Assembly (NCBI RefSeq): GCF_025717675.1
Contig: NZ_JAJIRT010000001.1
Coordinates: 1,054,001-1,118,000 of the forward strand
Origin: Paucibacter sp. DJ2R-2
GTDB taxonomy: Bacteria; Pseudomonadota; Gammaproteobacteria; Burkholderiales; Burkholderiaceae_C
Length of the DNA: 64,000 nt
Reading direction: 5' to 3'
This document shows positions 26,108 to 34,560 of the stretch, piece after piece. Under the pieces are notes generated by a model that did no database searches, was not told where the DNA came from, and worked only from the letters and a program-made list of their open reading frames with translations. Position 1 is the stretch's first letter, and every line of letters starts with the position of its first letter. Made by a program: the position numbers and the translations under genes.

Positions 26108-28357
26108 TCAGCGCGCCGCCTCCACGCTGACCAGGCCCGAACCCTCCAGGCGTACGCCGGCGCTCTCGCCATTGGGGCCGGTGGCCTGGATGCTGCCCAG
26201 GTCGATGCTGGTGGACTTGCCGATGGCGGCCGGCAAGGCCCGCAACACCAGCACCTTCTCGCCGCGCGCCGGCAGGTCCACAGCGATGCGGCCATTGCCG
26301 GTGCTGCCCTGCAGGGCCTGCAAGAGGCTGGCGTCGAACTCGACTTCGCCGCGGACATTGAAACCCGATTCATTGCGCAGAGTCACCGACACCGTGCCGC
26401 CCGGCGTGACCTGCGGCGTCACCTCCAGGCGCACGGTGGCTTCGCTGGGCGCAGGCGCGGCCGCCGGGGCTGCCGGTGCGGTATCTCGCGGCGCCGCCAG
26501 GGCGGGCTGGGCAAAGCTGCCACCTGCACCACTGCTGCTGGGGCCGACACCGACCTTGGCGTTCGGCTTGAGCAGGCCGCTGAATGCGCCCGGCGAGGCA
26601 TCGGTGCCGCTGGCGGTGCGCGTCAGGCTGGCCTCGGGCAGGGCCAGGTTGCGAACGATGCGCGGCGTGATCAGCAAGACCACCTCAGTCTTGGCTCGGG
26701 TGTCGCTGCGCACGCCGAACAAGCTGCCCAGCACCGGAATTCCGGACAGGCCCGGAATGCCGCTGGCGGTACGCCGGTCCTCGTCATTGATCAGACCGGC
26801 CAGCACCTGGGTCTCGCCATCGTTCAGGCGCAGGGTGGTCGAGGTGGTGCGCTGGCCGATCTCGTAGGCCGTGGTGCCACCCGGGCCGGTGACTTGGCGG
26901 ATCAGATTGCTGACTTCCAGGCCGACCTTGATCACCACGTCGTTGTCCAACTGAATGGTCGGTTCGACATCAAGCTTGAGGCCAATGTCCAGATAGGAGA
27001 CCGAAGCCGCCACCGAGGTCTGGCCGGAGAAGTTGGTGGTGGTGGTGAAGACCGGCAGCTTCTGTCCGATGTGGACCTTGGCCTTCTCGCGGTTGCGCAC
27101 GCGGATCTTGGGGTTGGCCAACAGATTGACATTGCCGCTGCTGCCGCGCAGGGTGGCGACGACGCCGGGGTTGGCGACAAAGCCGCGGAACTCATCGCGT
27201 TGACCCAGGGGCACCTGGCCGGTGGCCAGGCCGCCGTTGACGCCGGGCAAACCGAAACTGAGTTGGTCTGGCCATTTGAGGCCCAGATCGTCGACCCGGT
27301 CGGTCGCCAGCTCCATCACTTCGACATCGAGCATGACCTCGGGCTCGGGCAGGTCGACCGAAGCGATCAGGCGTTCGACCAGGCGCAGCACCTCGGGGGT
27401 GTCGCGCACCACCATCAGGTTCAGGCGCTCGTCGACATGGATATCCCGCACCTTGGCAATGGTGCGCACCATGGCCTGCACCTGCTTGACGTCGGCGTTA
27501 GCCAGATAGAGCGTGCGGGTGATCAGCTCCTGATGCTCACGCTGCTTGGCGCTGGTGTTGGGGAAGATCAGCACCGAGCTGTCATTGAGCAGCTTGCGGT
27601 CCAGCTGCTGGGTGCTCAGCACCACACGCATGGCCTCATCCAGCGTGACATTGCGCAGGAAGATGGTGATGCGGGTATCGGAGCGCACGTCCTTGTCGAA
27701 CACGAAATTGATGTTCGAGCTACGCGCCAAGGCCTCGAAAACCTGGCGTAGCGGAGCGTCACGGAACTCCAGCGTCACCGGCTTCTGGAAGGCAGGGCCC
27801 AACTCATTGCTGCCCTGCTGTTCCAGCGGCCGCGCCTGCGCCACCTGACTCAGCAGCTGGCGAGCACCCGGATGCTGGGGCGACTCGGCCAGGATCTCGC
27901 GCGCCAAAGCCTCCACCCGTTCCAGGCGGCCTTCGCGCAGCAGGCTGCGTGCCGTCAGCAGCGTGGCTTCCTGCTTCTGGCCGCGCTGCAGCTCGGTCTC
28001 GAAATAGGCCAGACGCGGATGCTTGGGGTCGACCTCGCGCAGGCTTTGCATGGCGGCCTGGGCCTCGGCCCAGCGGCTGCTGGCACGCGCGCCTTCGATC
28101 TGCATCAGCAGGCGGTTGCTGAGTTGGGTACGAAGACGGATCTGGGCGGCACGCAAGGCATGGTCCTGCGGCTCCTTCTGCGCCGCGGCGTCCAGCACGG
28201 CATAGGCCTGCGTCAGCTGATTGGCACGGCTCAAGTCATCGGCCTGGCGCAGCGCCGGATGGGAGCAGCCCGCCAGCAAGAGCAGCACGGCCAGGGTCAT
28301 GACCGCGGGCTGGGGCGCGGCGCAGCGCATGAACAGGGAGGGGGCTTGCAGCTTCAT
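26108..28357 (-). CDS. gspD: GspD-like secretin lipoprotein with TPR-like N-terminus and cohesin-like C-terminus
   Basis: 749 residues. Lipobox LLAGC (Cys31) predicts a self-piloting lipoprotein. Residues about 35-180 are TPR-like helices (ALRQADDLSRANQLTQAYAV), which ordinary GspD lacks. Residues about 188-270 form an STN/N0 domain (LEFRDAPLRQVFEALARSSN), 276-345 a secretin N1 domain (LANADVKQVQAMV...), and 345-565 the secretin barrel (LLANPKIRVRN, then IGLKLDVEPTI, then GIPGLSGIPVLGSLFG and EVVLLITPRIV). A Pro/Ala-rich linker joins residues about 645-749, a beta-rich segment (VTPGGTVSVTLRNESGFNVR) that resembles bacterial cohesin domains. Secretins with TPR and cohesin parts occur in poorly studied T2SS/T4P-like clusters. 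It overlaps the GspC-like gene by 4 bp. Confidence 0.93.
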   Translation of the reverse strand: MKLQAPSLFMRCAAPQPAVMTLAVLLLLAGCSHPALRQADDLSRANQLTQAYAVLDAAAQKEPQDHALRAAQIRLRTQLSNRLLMQIEGARASSRWAEAQAAMQSLREVDPKHPRLAYFETELQRGQKQEATLLTARSLLREGRLERVEALAREILAESPQHPGARQLLSQVAQARPLEQQGSNELGPAFQKPVTLEFRDAPLRQVFEALARSSNINFVFDKDVRSDTRITIFLRNVTLDEAMRVVLSTQQLDRKLLNDSSVLIFPNTSAKQREHQELITRTLYLANADVKQVQAMVRTIAKVRDIHVDERLNLMVVRDTPEVLRLVERLIASVDLPEPEVMLDVEVMELATDRVDDLGLKWPDQLSFGLPGVNGGLATGQVPLGQRDEFRGFVANPGVVATLRGSSGNVNLLANPKIRVRNREKAKVHIGQKLPVFTTTTNFSGQTSVAASVSYLDIGLKLDVEPTIQLDNDVVIKVGLEVSNLIRQVTGPGGTTAYEIGQRTTSTTLRLNDGETQVLAGLINDEDRRTASGIPGLSGIPVLGSLFGVRSDTRAKTEVVLLITPRIVRNLALPEASLTRTASGTDASPGAFSGLLKPNAKVGVGPSSSGAGGSFAQPALAAPRDTAPAAPAAAPAPSEATVRLEVTPQVTPGGTVSVTLRNESGFNVRGEVEFDASLLQALQGSTGNGRIAVDLPARGEKVLVLRALPAAIGKSTSIDLGSIQATGPNGESAGVRLEGSGLVSVEAAR

Positions 28358-28929
28358 GGGGTTGCGGCTCGGAAGTTGACGCTCTGGGTGAGCTTGGCGG
28401 GCAACCAGGTCAGGTCGAGCCCGCGTTCATGGATCTGGTCGACTCGCCACTGGCCGTCGATCACCTCGCCGGGCTTGACGGCCAAGGTCTTGCTGGCACT
28501 GGACAAGAGCGCGACGCTGCCGCTGCCCTCGACCAAACGGCCGATCAGTTGGTAGGGAAATGGCGGCGCCACCGGCGCTGCGGGTGGCGCCGGTGGAGAC
28601 GGTGGCGGTGCGGGCGGCGGTGGCGGTGGCGCGGGCGGCGCCCAGGCGGCGAACTGCCCCGCGCTGGCCGGCGCCCAAGCGCCACGTTCCGCGGGTGCCC
28701 AGTCGGTCGGCGCGGCGCTAGCGGCGGCGGCAATAGGTGCAAGGCGAGCGGCACTGCCGGTCGGCACGCCTGGCGCCGGGCTGCGCCGTGTGGCGGCCAC
28801 CGGCTGGGCCAGATCGGCATCCTCGCCCTCGCTCCGGGCCACCCACAGGCTCGCGGCCACGCTCACGGCCAGGCCCGCGGCCAAAACGATCTGACGCGGA
28901 CCCACGGTGTTTGCTTTGGGCTCGCTCAT
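28354..28929 (-). CDS. GspC/PilP-like periplasmic connector
   Basis: 191 residues from ATG 28929. One membrane helix (IVLAAGLAVSVAASLWVA) is followed by a low-complexity Ala/Pro linker with long proline runs (about residues 90-125) and a small C-terminal domain, PYQLIGRLVEGSGSVALLSS ... LAVKPGEVIDGQWRVDQIHE. This layout is that of GspC HR or PilP/MshK domains that bridge the inner-membrane platform and the secretin N-domains. It overlaps the secretin start and the GspM-like stop by 4 bp each. There is no PDZ domain, so it is a minimal connector. Confidence 0.8.
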   Translation of the reverse strand: MSEPKANTVGPRQIVLAAGLAVSVAASLWVARSEGEDADLAQPVAATRRSPAPGVPTGSAARLAPIAAAASAAPTDWAPAERGAWAPASAGQFAAWAPPAPPPPPPAPPPSPPAPPAAPVAPPFPYQLIGRLVEGSGSVALLSSASKTLAVKPGEVIDGQWRVDQIHERGLDLTWLPAKLTQSVNFRAATP

Positions 28930-29489
28930 CGCATTTCGCTCCCGCCGGCCGGCTCGGCACGACCATGCAAGGACCATTGCAGCTCCGCCTCCAGCTCGGC
29001 GGTCTGCGGCGAAGCGCGACGCAGCTTGAGGCCATCGAGGCTCAAGCCGGGGTCGTGGCGCAGGGCGGCCTCGATGTACTGGCGCAACTGCTCATAGCCG
29101 CCACTCAGCGGCATGGTCACGCGCAAACGCTCCAGGCCGGTGGCAGCGTCGACGCTCAAGCGGTGCTCGCTGCGGCTGCTCTGCAGGCCCAGGCGCAAAC
29201 CCATTTCCAGCAGGTCGGCCAAGCGCTGCTGGCGGGCGCTGGCGGGCGGCAGGGCCTGCCACCACTGGGCCGCCGTGGCGGGCGCGGTCTCGCTGCTGGC
29301 GGGTCCGACGGCGCGCTGCAATCGCAGCTGGGCCCGCAGGCGGTCCGCCTGGGCGGCGTTCGCCGCAGCTTCGCGCTCCCAGCCCTGCCCCAGCCAGGCC
29401 AATGCGGCGGCCAGCAGCAGGCCCAGCAAGGCGAGCACGCCGGGCAGGCCCAGGCTGCGCAGGAATCGTTGAACAGCAAGCGCCTTCAT
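28926..29489 (-). CDS. GspM/PilO-like assembly platform protein
   Basis: 187 residues with one N-terminal helix (LGLPGVLALLGLLLAAALAW), a coiled-coil stretch (AANAAQADRLRAQLRLQRAV) and a ferredoxin-like head ending LEAELQWSLHG. The head contains SGGYEQLRQYIEAALRHDPG, close to GspM and PilO patterns. It is encoded between the GspL-like and GspC-like genes with 4-bp overlaps on both sides, the usual position of M/O subunits. Confidence 0.85.
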   Translation of the reverse strand: MKALAVQRFLRSLGLPGVLALLGLLLAAALAWLGQGWEREAAANAAQADRLRAQLRLQRAVGPASSETAPATAAQWWQALPPASARQQRLADLLEMGLRLGLQSSRSEHRLSVDAATGLERLRVTMPLSGGYEQLRQYIEAALRHDPGLSLDGLKLRRASPQTAELEAELQWSLHGRAEPAGGSEMR

Positions 29490-30913
29490 GGCCGGGCCTC
29501 CGCCATCGTTCCGCCCGTCGGGCGCAACAGCTCGGGCTGAAGCTTGGCGTTCAGCTCGAAGCGCTGGCCACTCAAGCCCTGCTCGGCGTTCTGCAGCCGG
29601 CTCAAGAGGACGCTTCGGAAGCCGCCTTGTGCGGCCAGCCGGTCGACCAGCTGCAAGGGCGCCAGCTTGTCGGCGGCCAGGCCCTCCAGGCGCAGTTCCT
29701 GCCTGGCGCTGTTCAAGTCCAAGGCCAACCAGGCCAGCGGCGCCGGCTGCTTGGCCGCACCGGCCTGCTCGACCTGCACCAGCAGCGACTCCCAGGGCTG
29801 GCGCAGCAAGGCCTGCACTTCGGCGGCTGCCCGCAATCGCTCGGCCTCGAGCTTGCGGGCGCTGTCCTTTCCGCCGGCCTGAGCGGCCAGCGCGGGCAAG
29901 GCGGCCGGTGCACGCGCGGGCGCCGGCTTGGCGCGCAAGCGCGCCTGCAAGTCCGCCAGCTGCTGCTGGCCCTGCGCGCGCTCCTGCTGGGCTTCCCAGG
30001 CGGTCCAGCCGGCCGTGGCCAGCACCAGCAGGCTGGTGGCCGCCAGAGGCCAGGCCAAGGGCGAACGCAAGCGAGGCGCGCCCAAGAAGTCGGGCCGAGG
30101 TAGACCAGACATGGGCTTGGCCGATACGGGCTCCAGCGCTGCGAGATCGGGCTCGGGCGCATCGAGGCGGCCGTGCACATGGATGGCAGGGCCCAGCTTC
30201 ACGGGCGCAGGCGCCGCCAGCAAACCATAGCCGGCCACGCGCAACCGTGCCGCGGCCAGACCCGGCTGCAGCGCCAGCTGTTCCTGCAGCAGCTCGGCCA
30301 GGGTTTCCACACTGGCCTCCTGCAGGCGCAGCTGACGCAAGCCGCTGAGGCGCCCGGCCGTGAGGCTGAGCCAGGTCACGACCGCGCCCTCCAGCCAGAC
30401 CAGGGCGGCCTGCTCGGCAGCCGCCCACTCGGGCTCCTCGCCAGCCAGGCGCTGCAGGGCGGCGGCCCAGGCCGGCTGCACCTGCAGCAGGCGCACCTCA
30501 TGCTCAGCGGCCACTTCGCGCCAGCCTTGGGCGGCCGGGCCATGCAAGGCCAGGGCGCCACATTGCTCGACCCGACCGGGTTCAGCCGCAAGGCGCCAGC
30601 CGGCCAGCGACCAGGTTTTGGCCGCGGCCCCGAAGTACTGACCGAACTGCTGGCGCGCGTAGGCCAAGAGCTGGGCCTCGTCGGCCAGAGGCAAGCCCGG
30701 CTGGCAGACCAGCTCGTGCAACAAGCGGCTGGACAGCAGCAAGCGCGCGGCGCTGCCGTTCTGCTTGCGACACCAGTCAGCCCAGGCTTCGGGCTTGCCG
30801 CCGGGGCGTGCGAGCAAGCCTTCGGGGGCCAGGAACAGGGTCTGGGGTCGCGCCAGGCGGGCGCGCAAACGCCGCCGCATGCGGCTCAGAAAGGGGGGCG
30901 GCGCGCTATTCAT
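29486..30913 (-). CDS. GspL/PilM-PilN-like platform protein
   Basis: 475 residues. The N-terminal half (about 1-240) is an actin-like cytoplasmic domain (RKQNGSAARLLLSSRLLHEL, ALVWLEGAVVTWLSL), as in GspL or PilM. A single membrane helix occurs at about 282-304 (LAWPLAATSLLVLATAGWTA), then a coiled coil (AQQERAQGQQQLADLQARL) and a PilN-like ferredoxin fold (APLAWLALDLNSARQELRLE). It would join the cytoplasmic ATPase to the periplasmic M/C subunits. It overlaps gspE by 8 bp and the GspM-like gene by 4 bp. Confidence 0.85.
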   Translation of the reverse strand: MNSAPPPFLSRMRRRLRARLARPQTLFLAPEGLLARPGGKPEAWADWCRKQNGSAARLLLSSRLLHELVCQPGLPLADEAQLLAYARQQFGQYFGAAAKTWSLAGWRLAAEPGRVEQCGALALHGPAAQGWREVAAEHEVRLLQVQPAWAAALQRLAGEEPEWAAAEQAALVWLEGAVVTWLSLTAGRLSGLRQLRLQEASVETLAELLQEQLALQPGLAAARLRVAGYGLLAAPAPVKLGPAIHVHGRLDAPEPDLAALEPVSAKPMSGLPRPDFLGAPRLRSPLAWPLAATSLLVLATAGWTAWEAQQERAQGQQQLADLQARLRAKPAPARAPAALPALAAQAGGKDSARKLEAERLRAAAEVQALLRQPWESLLVQVEQAGAAKQPAPLAWLALDLNSARQELRLEGLAADKLAPLQLVDRLAAQGGFRSVLLSRLQNAEQGLSGQRFELNAKLQPELLRPTGGTMAEARP

Positions 30914-32447
30914 CCAGGGTCACTCGTTCCAGCTCGTCAAAGGTGGTCTCGCCGCGGCAGACCGCCTGCAGGGCGACGGCCCGAAGCGGCTTCATGCCGC
31001 GGGCGCGCGCGGCTTCCTTGATCTGCGACATGGGCGCGCGCGCAGCGATCAGGTCGCGCAGGCTGTCGTCGAGCTTGAGCAGCTCGGCCACGGCACGGCG
31101 GCCACGGTAGCCGGTGCCGCGGCAATGGCCACAGCCCTCGCCCTTCATGAAGCTGTGCTCGCCCGCCTGCAGACCATAACGCGCCAGCGTGGCGGCATCG
31201 GGCTCGAAGGGGCGCGCGCAATGCTTGCAGGTCAGGCGCACCAGGCGCTGGGCCAGCACGGCGTTCAGGGCCGAGACCACGTTGTAAAGGTCCAGGCCCA
31301 TGTGCATGAAGCGGCCGATCACGTCAAAAGCGTTGTTGGCATGCACGGTCGAAAACACCAGGTGGCCGGTCAGCGCCGCCTGGACCGCGATCTGCGCGGT
31401 TTCGGCGTCACGGATCTCGCCGACCATGACCCGATCCGGGTCGTGGCGCAGGATGGAGCGCAGGCCGCGCGAGAAGGTCAAGCCTTTTTTCTCGTTGACC
31501 GGGATCTGCACCACGCCGGGCAGCTGGTACTCGACCGGGTCTTCGATGGTGATGATCTTGTCGTCGCCGGTGTGGATTTCGGCCAGGGTGGCGTAAAGCG
31601 TGGTGGTCTTGCCGCTGCCGGTCGGGCCGGTGACCAGCAGCATGCCGTGCGGCTGGCGTGCCTGGTGGCGGATGGCGGCGCGCTCCTCGGCATCGAAGCC
31701 GAGCGAATTGAGCGTCAGGTTGCCGCCGGTCTGCTCGATTCGGGCGCGGTCCAGCACGCGCACCACGGCGTCTTCGCCGAACACGCTGGGCATGATGGAC
31801 AGACGGAAGTCCACCTCCCGGCCCTGCACCTTGAGCTTGAAACGGCCGTCCTGCGGCAGGCGGCGCTCGCCGATGTCCAGCTCGGACATGACCTTGAGAC
31901 GCGAAACCAGCTGTTCGGCCGTGGCGGCGCCGTCCACCGTGCGCACCATGGACATGACGCCGTCGACACGAAAGCGGATCGCCGCGCCGCGCGCCGTGCA
32001 TTCGATGTGCACATCGCTGGCACCGTCCTGCAGCGCGTCATACAGCGTGGCGTTGAGCAGGCGCACCACGGGGCTGGCCTGTTCGGACATCAGCAGAGCG
32101 CTGAGCTCCTCGGTGCCACCGCCGGCCTCGCCGTCGATGACCGACTCCTCGACATCGCTGAGAGCCCGGAAATCGGCCTCGCCGGCACCCAGCCAATGGC
32201 TGATGGCGGCGGGCTCGCATTGCAACCAGCGCACCGGCGCTTGCAAACGCGCCTCGACGCTTTGCAGCAGCAACTCATCAGGCGCGCGCTCGCCCAGCAA
32301 CATCTTGCGGCCACCGGCGCCCACGGCCAGCACGGCACGCCAGCGCTGCGCCTGGGCTTGCGGCCAATGCTCGAAATCGAGCGCCCAGGGGCCGTGCTCG
32401 GCAGGCAATACCGCGGCCAGGGAGAAAGAAGAGGCCTCAACGGTCAT
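30906..32447 (-). CDS. gspE: Type II secretion/type IV pilus assembly ATPase (GspE/PilB family)
   Basis: 513 residues. The ATPase core has Walker A GPTGSGKTT (near residue 273), the Asp box IITIEDPVEYQLPG, Walker B RVMVGEIRDAETA and the His box STVHANNAFDVIGRF. A zinc-binding CxxC pair is present (LTCKHC and EGCGHCRG), as in GspE/PilB. The N-terminal domain (about 1-130) is shorter and more divergent than in canonical GspE. It powers pseudopilin polymerisation through GspF and GspL. It overlaps gspF by 4 bp. Confidence 0.96.
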   Translation of the reverse strand: MTVEASSFSLAAVLPAEHGPWALDFEHWPQAQAQRWRAVLAVGAGGRKMLLGERAPDELLLQSVEARLQAPVRWLQCEPAAISHWLGAGEADFRALSDVEESVIDGEAGGGTEELSALLMSEQASPVVRLLNATLYDALQDGASDVHIECTARGAAIRFRVDGVMSMVRTVDGAATAEQLVSRLKVMSELDIGERRLPQDGRFKLKVQGREVDFRLSIMPSVFGEDAVVRVLDRARIEQTGGNLTLNSLGFDAEERAAIRHQARQPHGMLLVTGPTGSGKTTTLYATLAEIHTGDDKIITIEDPVEYQLPGVVQIPVNEKKGLTFSRGLRSILRHDPDRVMVGEIRDAETAQIAVQAALTGHLVFSTVHANNAFDVIGRFMHMGLDLYNVVSALNAVLAQRLVRLTCKHCARPFEPDAATLARYGLQAGEHSFMKGEGCGHCRGTGYRGRRAVAELLKLDDSLRDLIAARAPMSQIKEAARARGMKPLRAVALQAVCRGETTFDELERVTLDE

Positions 32448-33643
32448 TGAACTTGTTCCACCAGTTGGAAGATGGGCATGTACATCAGCACGATGATGCC
32501 GCCGATGAGCACACCCATCACCAGCATCAGGGCCGGGTTGATGGCCCGGGTCAGCAGCTCGGTCAGGCGCACGGCTTCCTCGTCATGAAAGGCAGCGGCA
32601 CGCTCCAGCATGGCGGCGACTTCGCCGCTGCGCTCGCCCACGCGCACCATGCGGCGCGCCACGGGCGTGGCCAGGTCCTGGGATTCCAGCGCTTCCGACA
32701 GGCGCTCGCCGCGCTCAATCTGCTCGGCGGCAGCGGCCACGGCGGGCCGCCAGGGCAAGGCCACCACATCCTCGACGATGCGCAAGCTGGCCAACACCGG
32801 CACGCCTGAGGCCAGCAGCATAGACAGGCTGCGGTACAGCCGCGCCAGGGCCAGCACGCGCAGGCGTGGGCCCAGGCCCGGCAGGGTCCAGAGCGAGGCC
32901 TGCACCCGCTGGCGCAAGCCCGGGTGGCGCCACAGGCTCACCGCGCCCAAAGCCAGCGCGCCGAGACCCCCGAGCACCCACATCGGATGCGCACCGGCGG
33001 TCTGGCCGAAACGCATCAGCACCATGGAGGCCCAAGGCAGGTCATTGCCCAGGCCGTCGAGGATGCCGGCAAAGCGCGGCAGCACGAAGAGCAGCAGGAA
33101 CAAGATCACCGCGCTGCCGACGGCCAGCAGCATGACCGGGTAGACGCAGGCGGCGATCAGGCGCGAGCGCAGGTTGTCGACCCAGGCCAGGTATTTGGCA
33201 TGCTGGGCCAAGGCGGTGCTGAGCTGACCGGTGCGCTCGTTGGCGGCGACGATGGCGCAGATCAATTCATCAAATGCCTGAGGCTGCTGGCGCAAGGCCA
33301 CCGACAGCGGCTGCCCCTGCTCGACCTGGCTGACCACGGCATCGAGTGCCTGGCGCACCGAGGCCTGGGCTTCTTTCTCGCGCAAGGTGTTCAGCGCTTC
33401 CAGCAGGGCGATGCCGGCATCGAGCAGCACGGCCAGCTCCTGGCTGAACAACTGCAGCGGAAAGGCGCGCGTCGAGCGCCGCCCGGCACGGATGCCGGTG
33501 CCGGTTTCGCCCAACTCCTGTACATCCAGCACATGCTGCGGCGCCACGCCCAAGGCGCCGGCCACCGCATGGGCGTCCAGCGCATCGACACGCACCGTCC
33601 TCACCCCCTCGGGGTGAAAGACGCGGACCTGGTAGCTGGGCAT
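32444..33643 (-). CDS. gspF: Type II secretion inner-membrane platform protein GspF
   Basis: 399 residues with two repeats of the T2SSF domain (about 68-190 and 270-395). Hallmarks are LFSQELAVLLDAGIALLEAL, AIVAANERTGQLSTAL and in the second repeat SLSMLLASGVPVLASLRIVE with VGERSGEVAAMLER. Three membrane helices are visible near residues 168-190, 218-238 and 370-393. The N-terminal 55 residues form a small extra domain (SYQVRVFHPEGVRTVRVDAL) seen in GspF but not PilC. It is 65 bp downstream of the major pseudopilin. Confidence 0.95.
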   Translation of the reverse strand: MPSYQVRVFHPEGVRTVRVDALDAHAVAGALGVAPQHVLDVQELGETGTGIRAGRRSTRAFPLQLFSQELAVLLDAGIALLEALNTLREKEAQASVRQALDAVVSQVEQGQPLSVALRQQPQAFDELICAIVAANERTGQLSTALAQHAKYLAWVDNLRSRLIAACVYPVMLLAVGSAVILFLLLFVLPRFAGILDGLGNDLPWASMVLMRFGQTAGAHPMWVLGGLGALALGAVSLWRHPGLRQRVQASLWTLPGLGPRLRVLALARLYRSLSMLLASGVPVLASLRIVEDVVALPWRPAVAAAAEQIERGERLSEALESQDLATPVARRMVRVGERSGEVAAMLERAAAFHDEEAVRLTELLTRAINPALMLVMGVLIGGIIVLMYMPIFQLVEQVQ

Positions 33644-33708
33644 GGGGAGGAGGAATCAGAGGCTGGCAGTCCAAGGGCGACGGGCACAGGCCACGGCGCC
33701 GCTGGGAT

Positions 33709-34146
33709 TCACCAGCTGGTGAGGTCGGCGTCTTCGCCTTCGCCGCCGGGGCGGCCGTCGCGACCGAAGGAAAACAGGTCGTACTCGCCATGCTCACCGG
33801 GCGAGCGGTACTGGTAATCGCTGCGCCAGGGGTCCTGGGGCAGGGCCTTGCTCAGATAAGGGCCGGCCCAGCGCGGCTCATCGGCAGGCTTGGTCACCAG
33901 CACGGCCAGGCCTTGCTCGGTACTCGGGTAACGGCCGACATCGAGCCGGTATTGATCCAGGGCTTTTTGCAGACCGTCAATCTGGGCACGCGCCGCCTTG
34001 ACCTCGGATTTGCCGATCTGGCCGAAGAACTTCGGCCCCACATAGCCGGCCAGCAAACCGATGATGACCATCACCACCAGCAGCTCCAGCAAAGTGAAGC
34101 CACGTCCGGAACGGCGGGCTTGGCGCTTGGATTGGATGCACAACAT
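33709..34146 (-). CDS. gspG: Major pseudopilin GspG
   Basis: 145 residues. Prepilin signal GRG/FTLLELLVVMVIIGLLAG with Glu at +5. The head has the full GspG pattern: KFFGQIGKSEVKAARAQIDG, LDQYRLDVGRYPSTEQGLAV, KALPQDPWRSDYQYRSPGEH and the terminal DLTSW-type calcium-loop end. It is the first gene of the cluster and the best canonical match in it. The ATG at 34146 gives a 16-residue basic leader. Upstream frames reaching 34410 read through non-coding sequence. Confidence 0.95.
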   Translation of the reverse strand: MLCIQSKRQARRSGRGFTLLELLVVMVIIGLLAGYVGPKFFGQIGKSEVKAARAQIDGLQKALDQYRLDVGRYPSTEQGLAVLVTKPADEPRWAGPYLSKALPQDPWRSDYQYRSPGEHGEYDLFSFGRDGRPGGEGEDADLTSW

Positions 34147-34560
34147 CTTGTCAAAAACCCTCAAAAACTTCGACCCAGCGGCCCCGTCCGGCGGACCGGT
34201 TGCTACCCGCTCACTCAGCGCACCGCTGCGCTGAGACCTGAACTGTGACAGCCGCGGCCCGACCCAGCCATTGGGACTTGACCGCCCATGCTCCATTGGG
34301 GCCAGCCCGGACGCGCAGCATCGCTCCGCACTGTAACGGCTCCTTGTGAAGCTTAAAGGTCGGTCGCGGCGCGGGGCGGGGTCACGGCGCCTCGCCGATT
34401 TATCGCGCAAATCACATTAATTTTGGCGAAAACATGCGCACCACCCTGCTTATGCACAAGCCGCATAGTTGCATGTGCACTCGGCTTTGAGACCAGGCCG
34501 GCGCCGTACCGACTTCGCGTTACCGTTCGCCCCGTCCAAAAAGTTACGGAGCATTACCGA
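34147..34560. other. 414-bp divergent intergenic region between gspG and gdhA
   Basis: No gene is seen. On the gspG side a perfect 9-bp hairpin (CTCAGCGCA, loop CCGC, TGCGCTGAG at 34214-34235) would lie in the gspG leader. On the gdhA side a purine-rich GGAG at 34548-34551 serves as ribosome site. An AT-rich patch at about 34405-34450 (CACATTAATTTTGGCG) probably holds the gdhA promoter, but no -35/-10 pair is clear. The spacing of TTTTGGCG and a later GC is one base off a sigma-54 -24/-12 site, so I do not claim one. Confidence 0.6.

Noticed and set aside
25955-27751. 598-codon + strand frame opposite pseudopilin and secretin genes
   Set aside because: Repeated low-complexity HHQ/GQ residues and no start signal; the secretin frame is well supported.
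30765-32450. 561-codon + strand frame opposite gspE
   Set aside because: GspE has Walker A/B and zinc motifs in the other strand.
34405-34450. Sigma-54 promoter for gdhA
   Set aside because: GG and GC elements are spaced 9 rather than 10 bases apart, and the flanks do not match the consensus.
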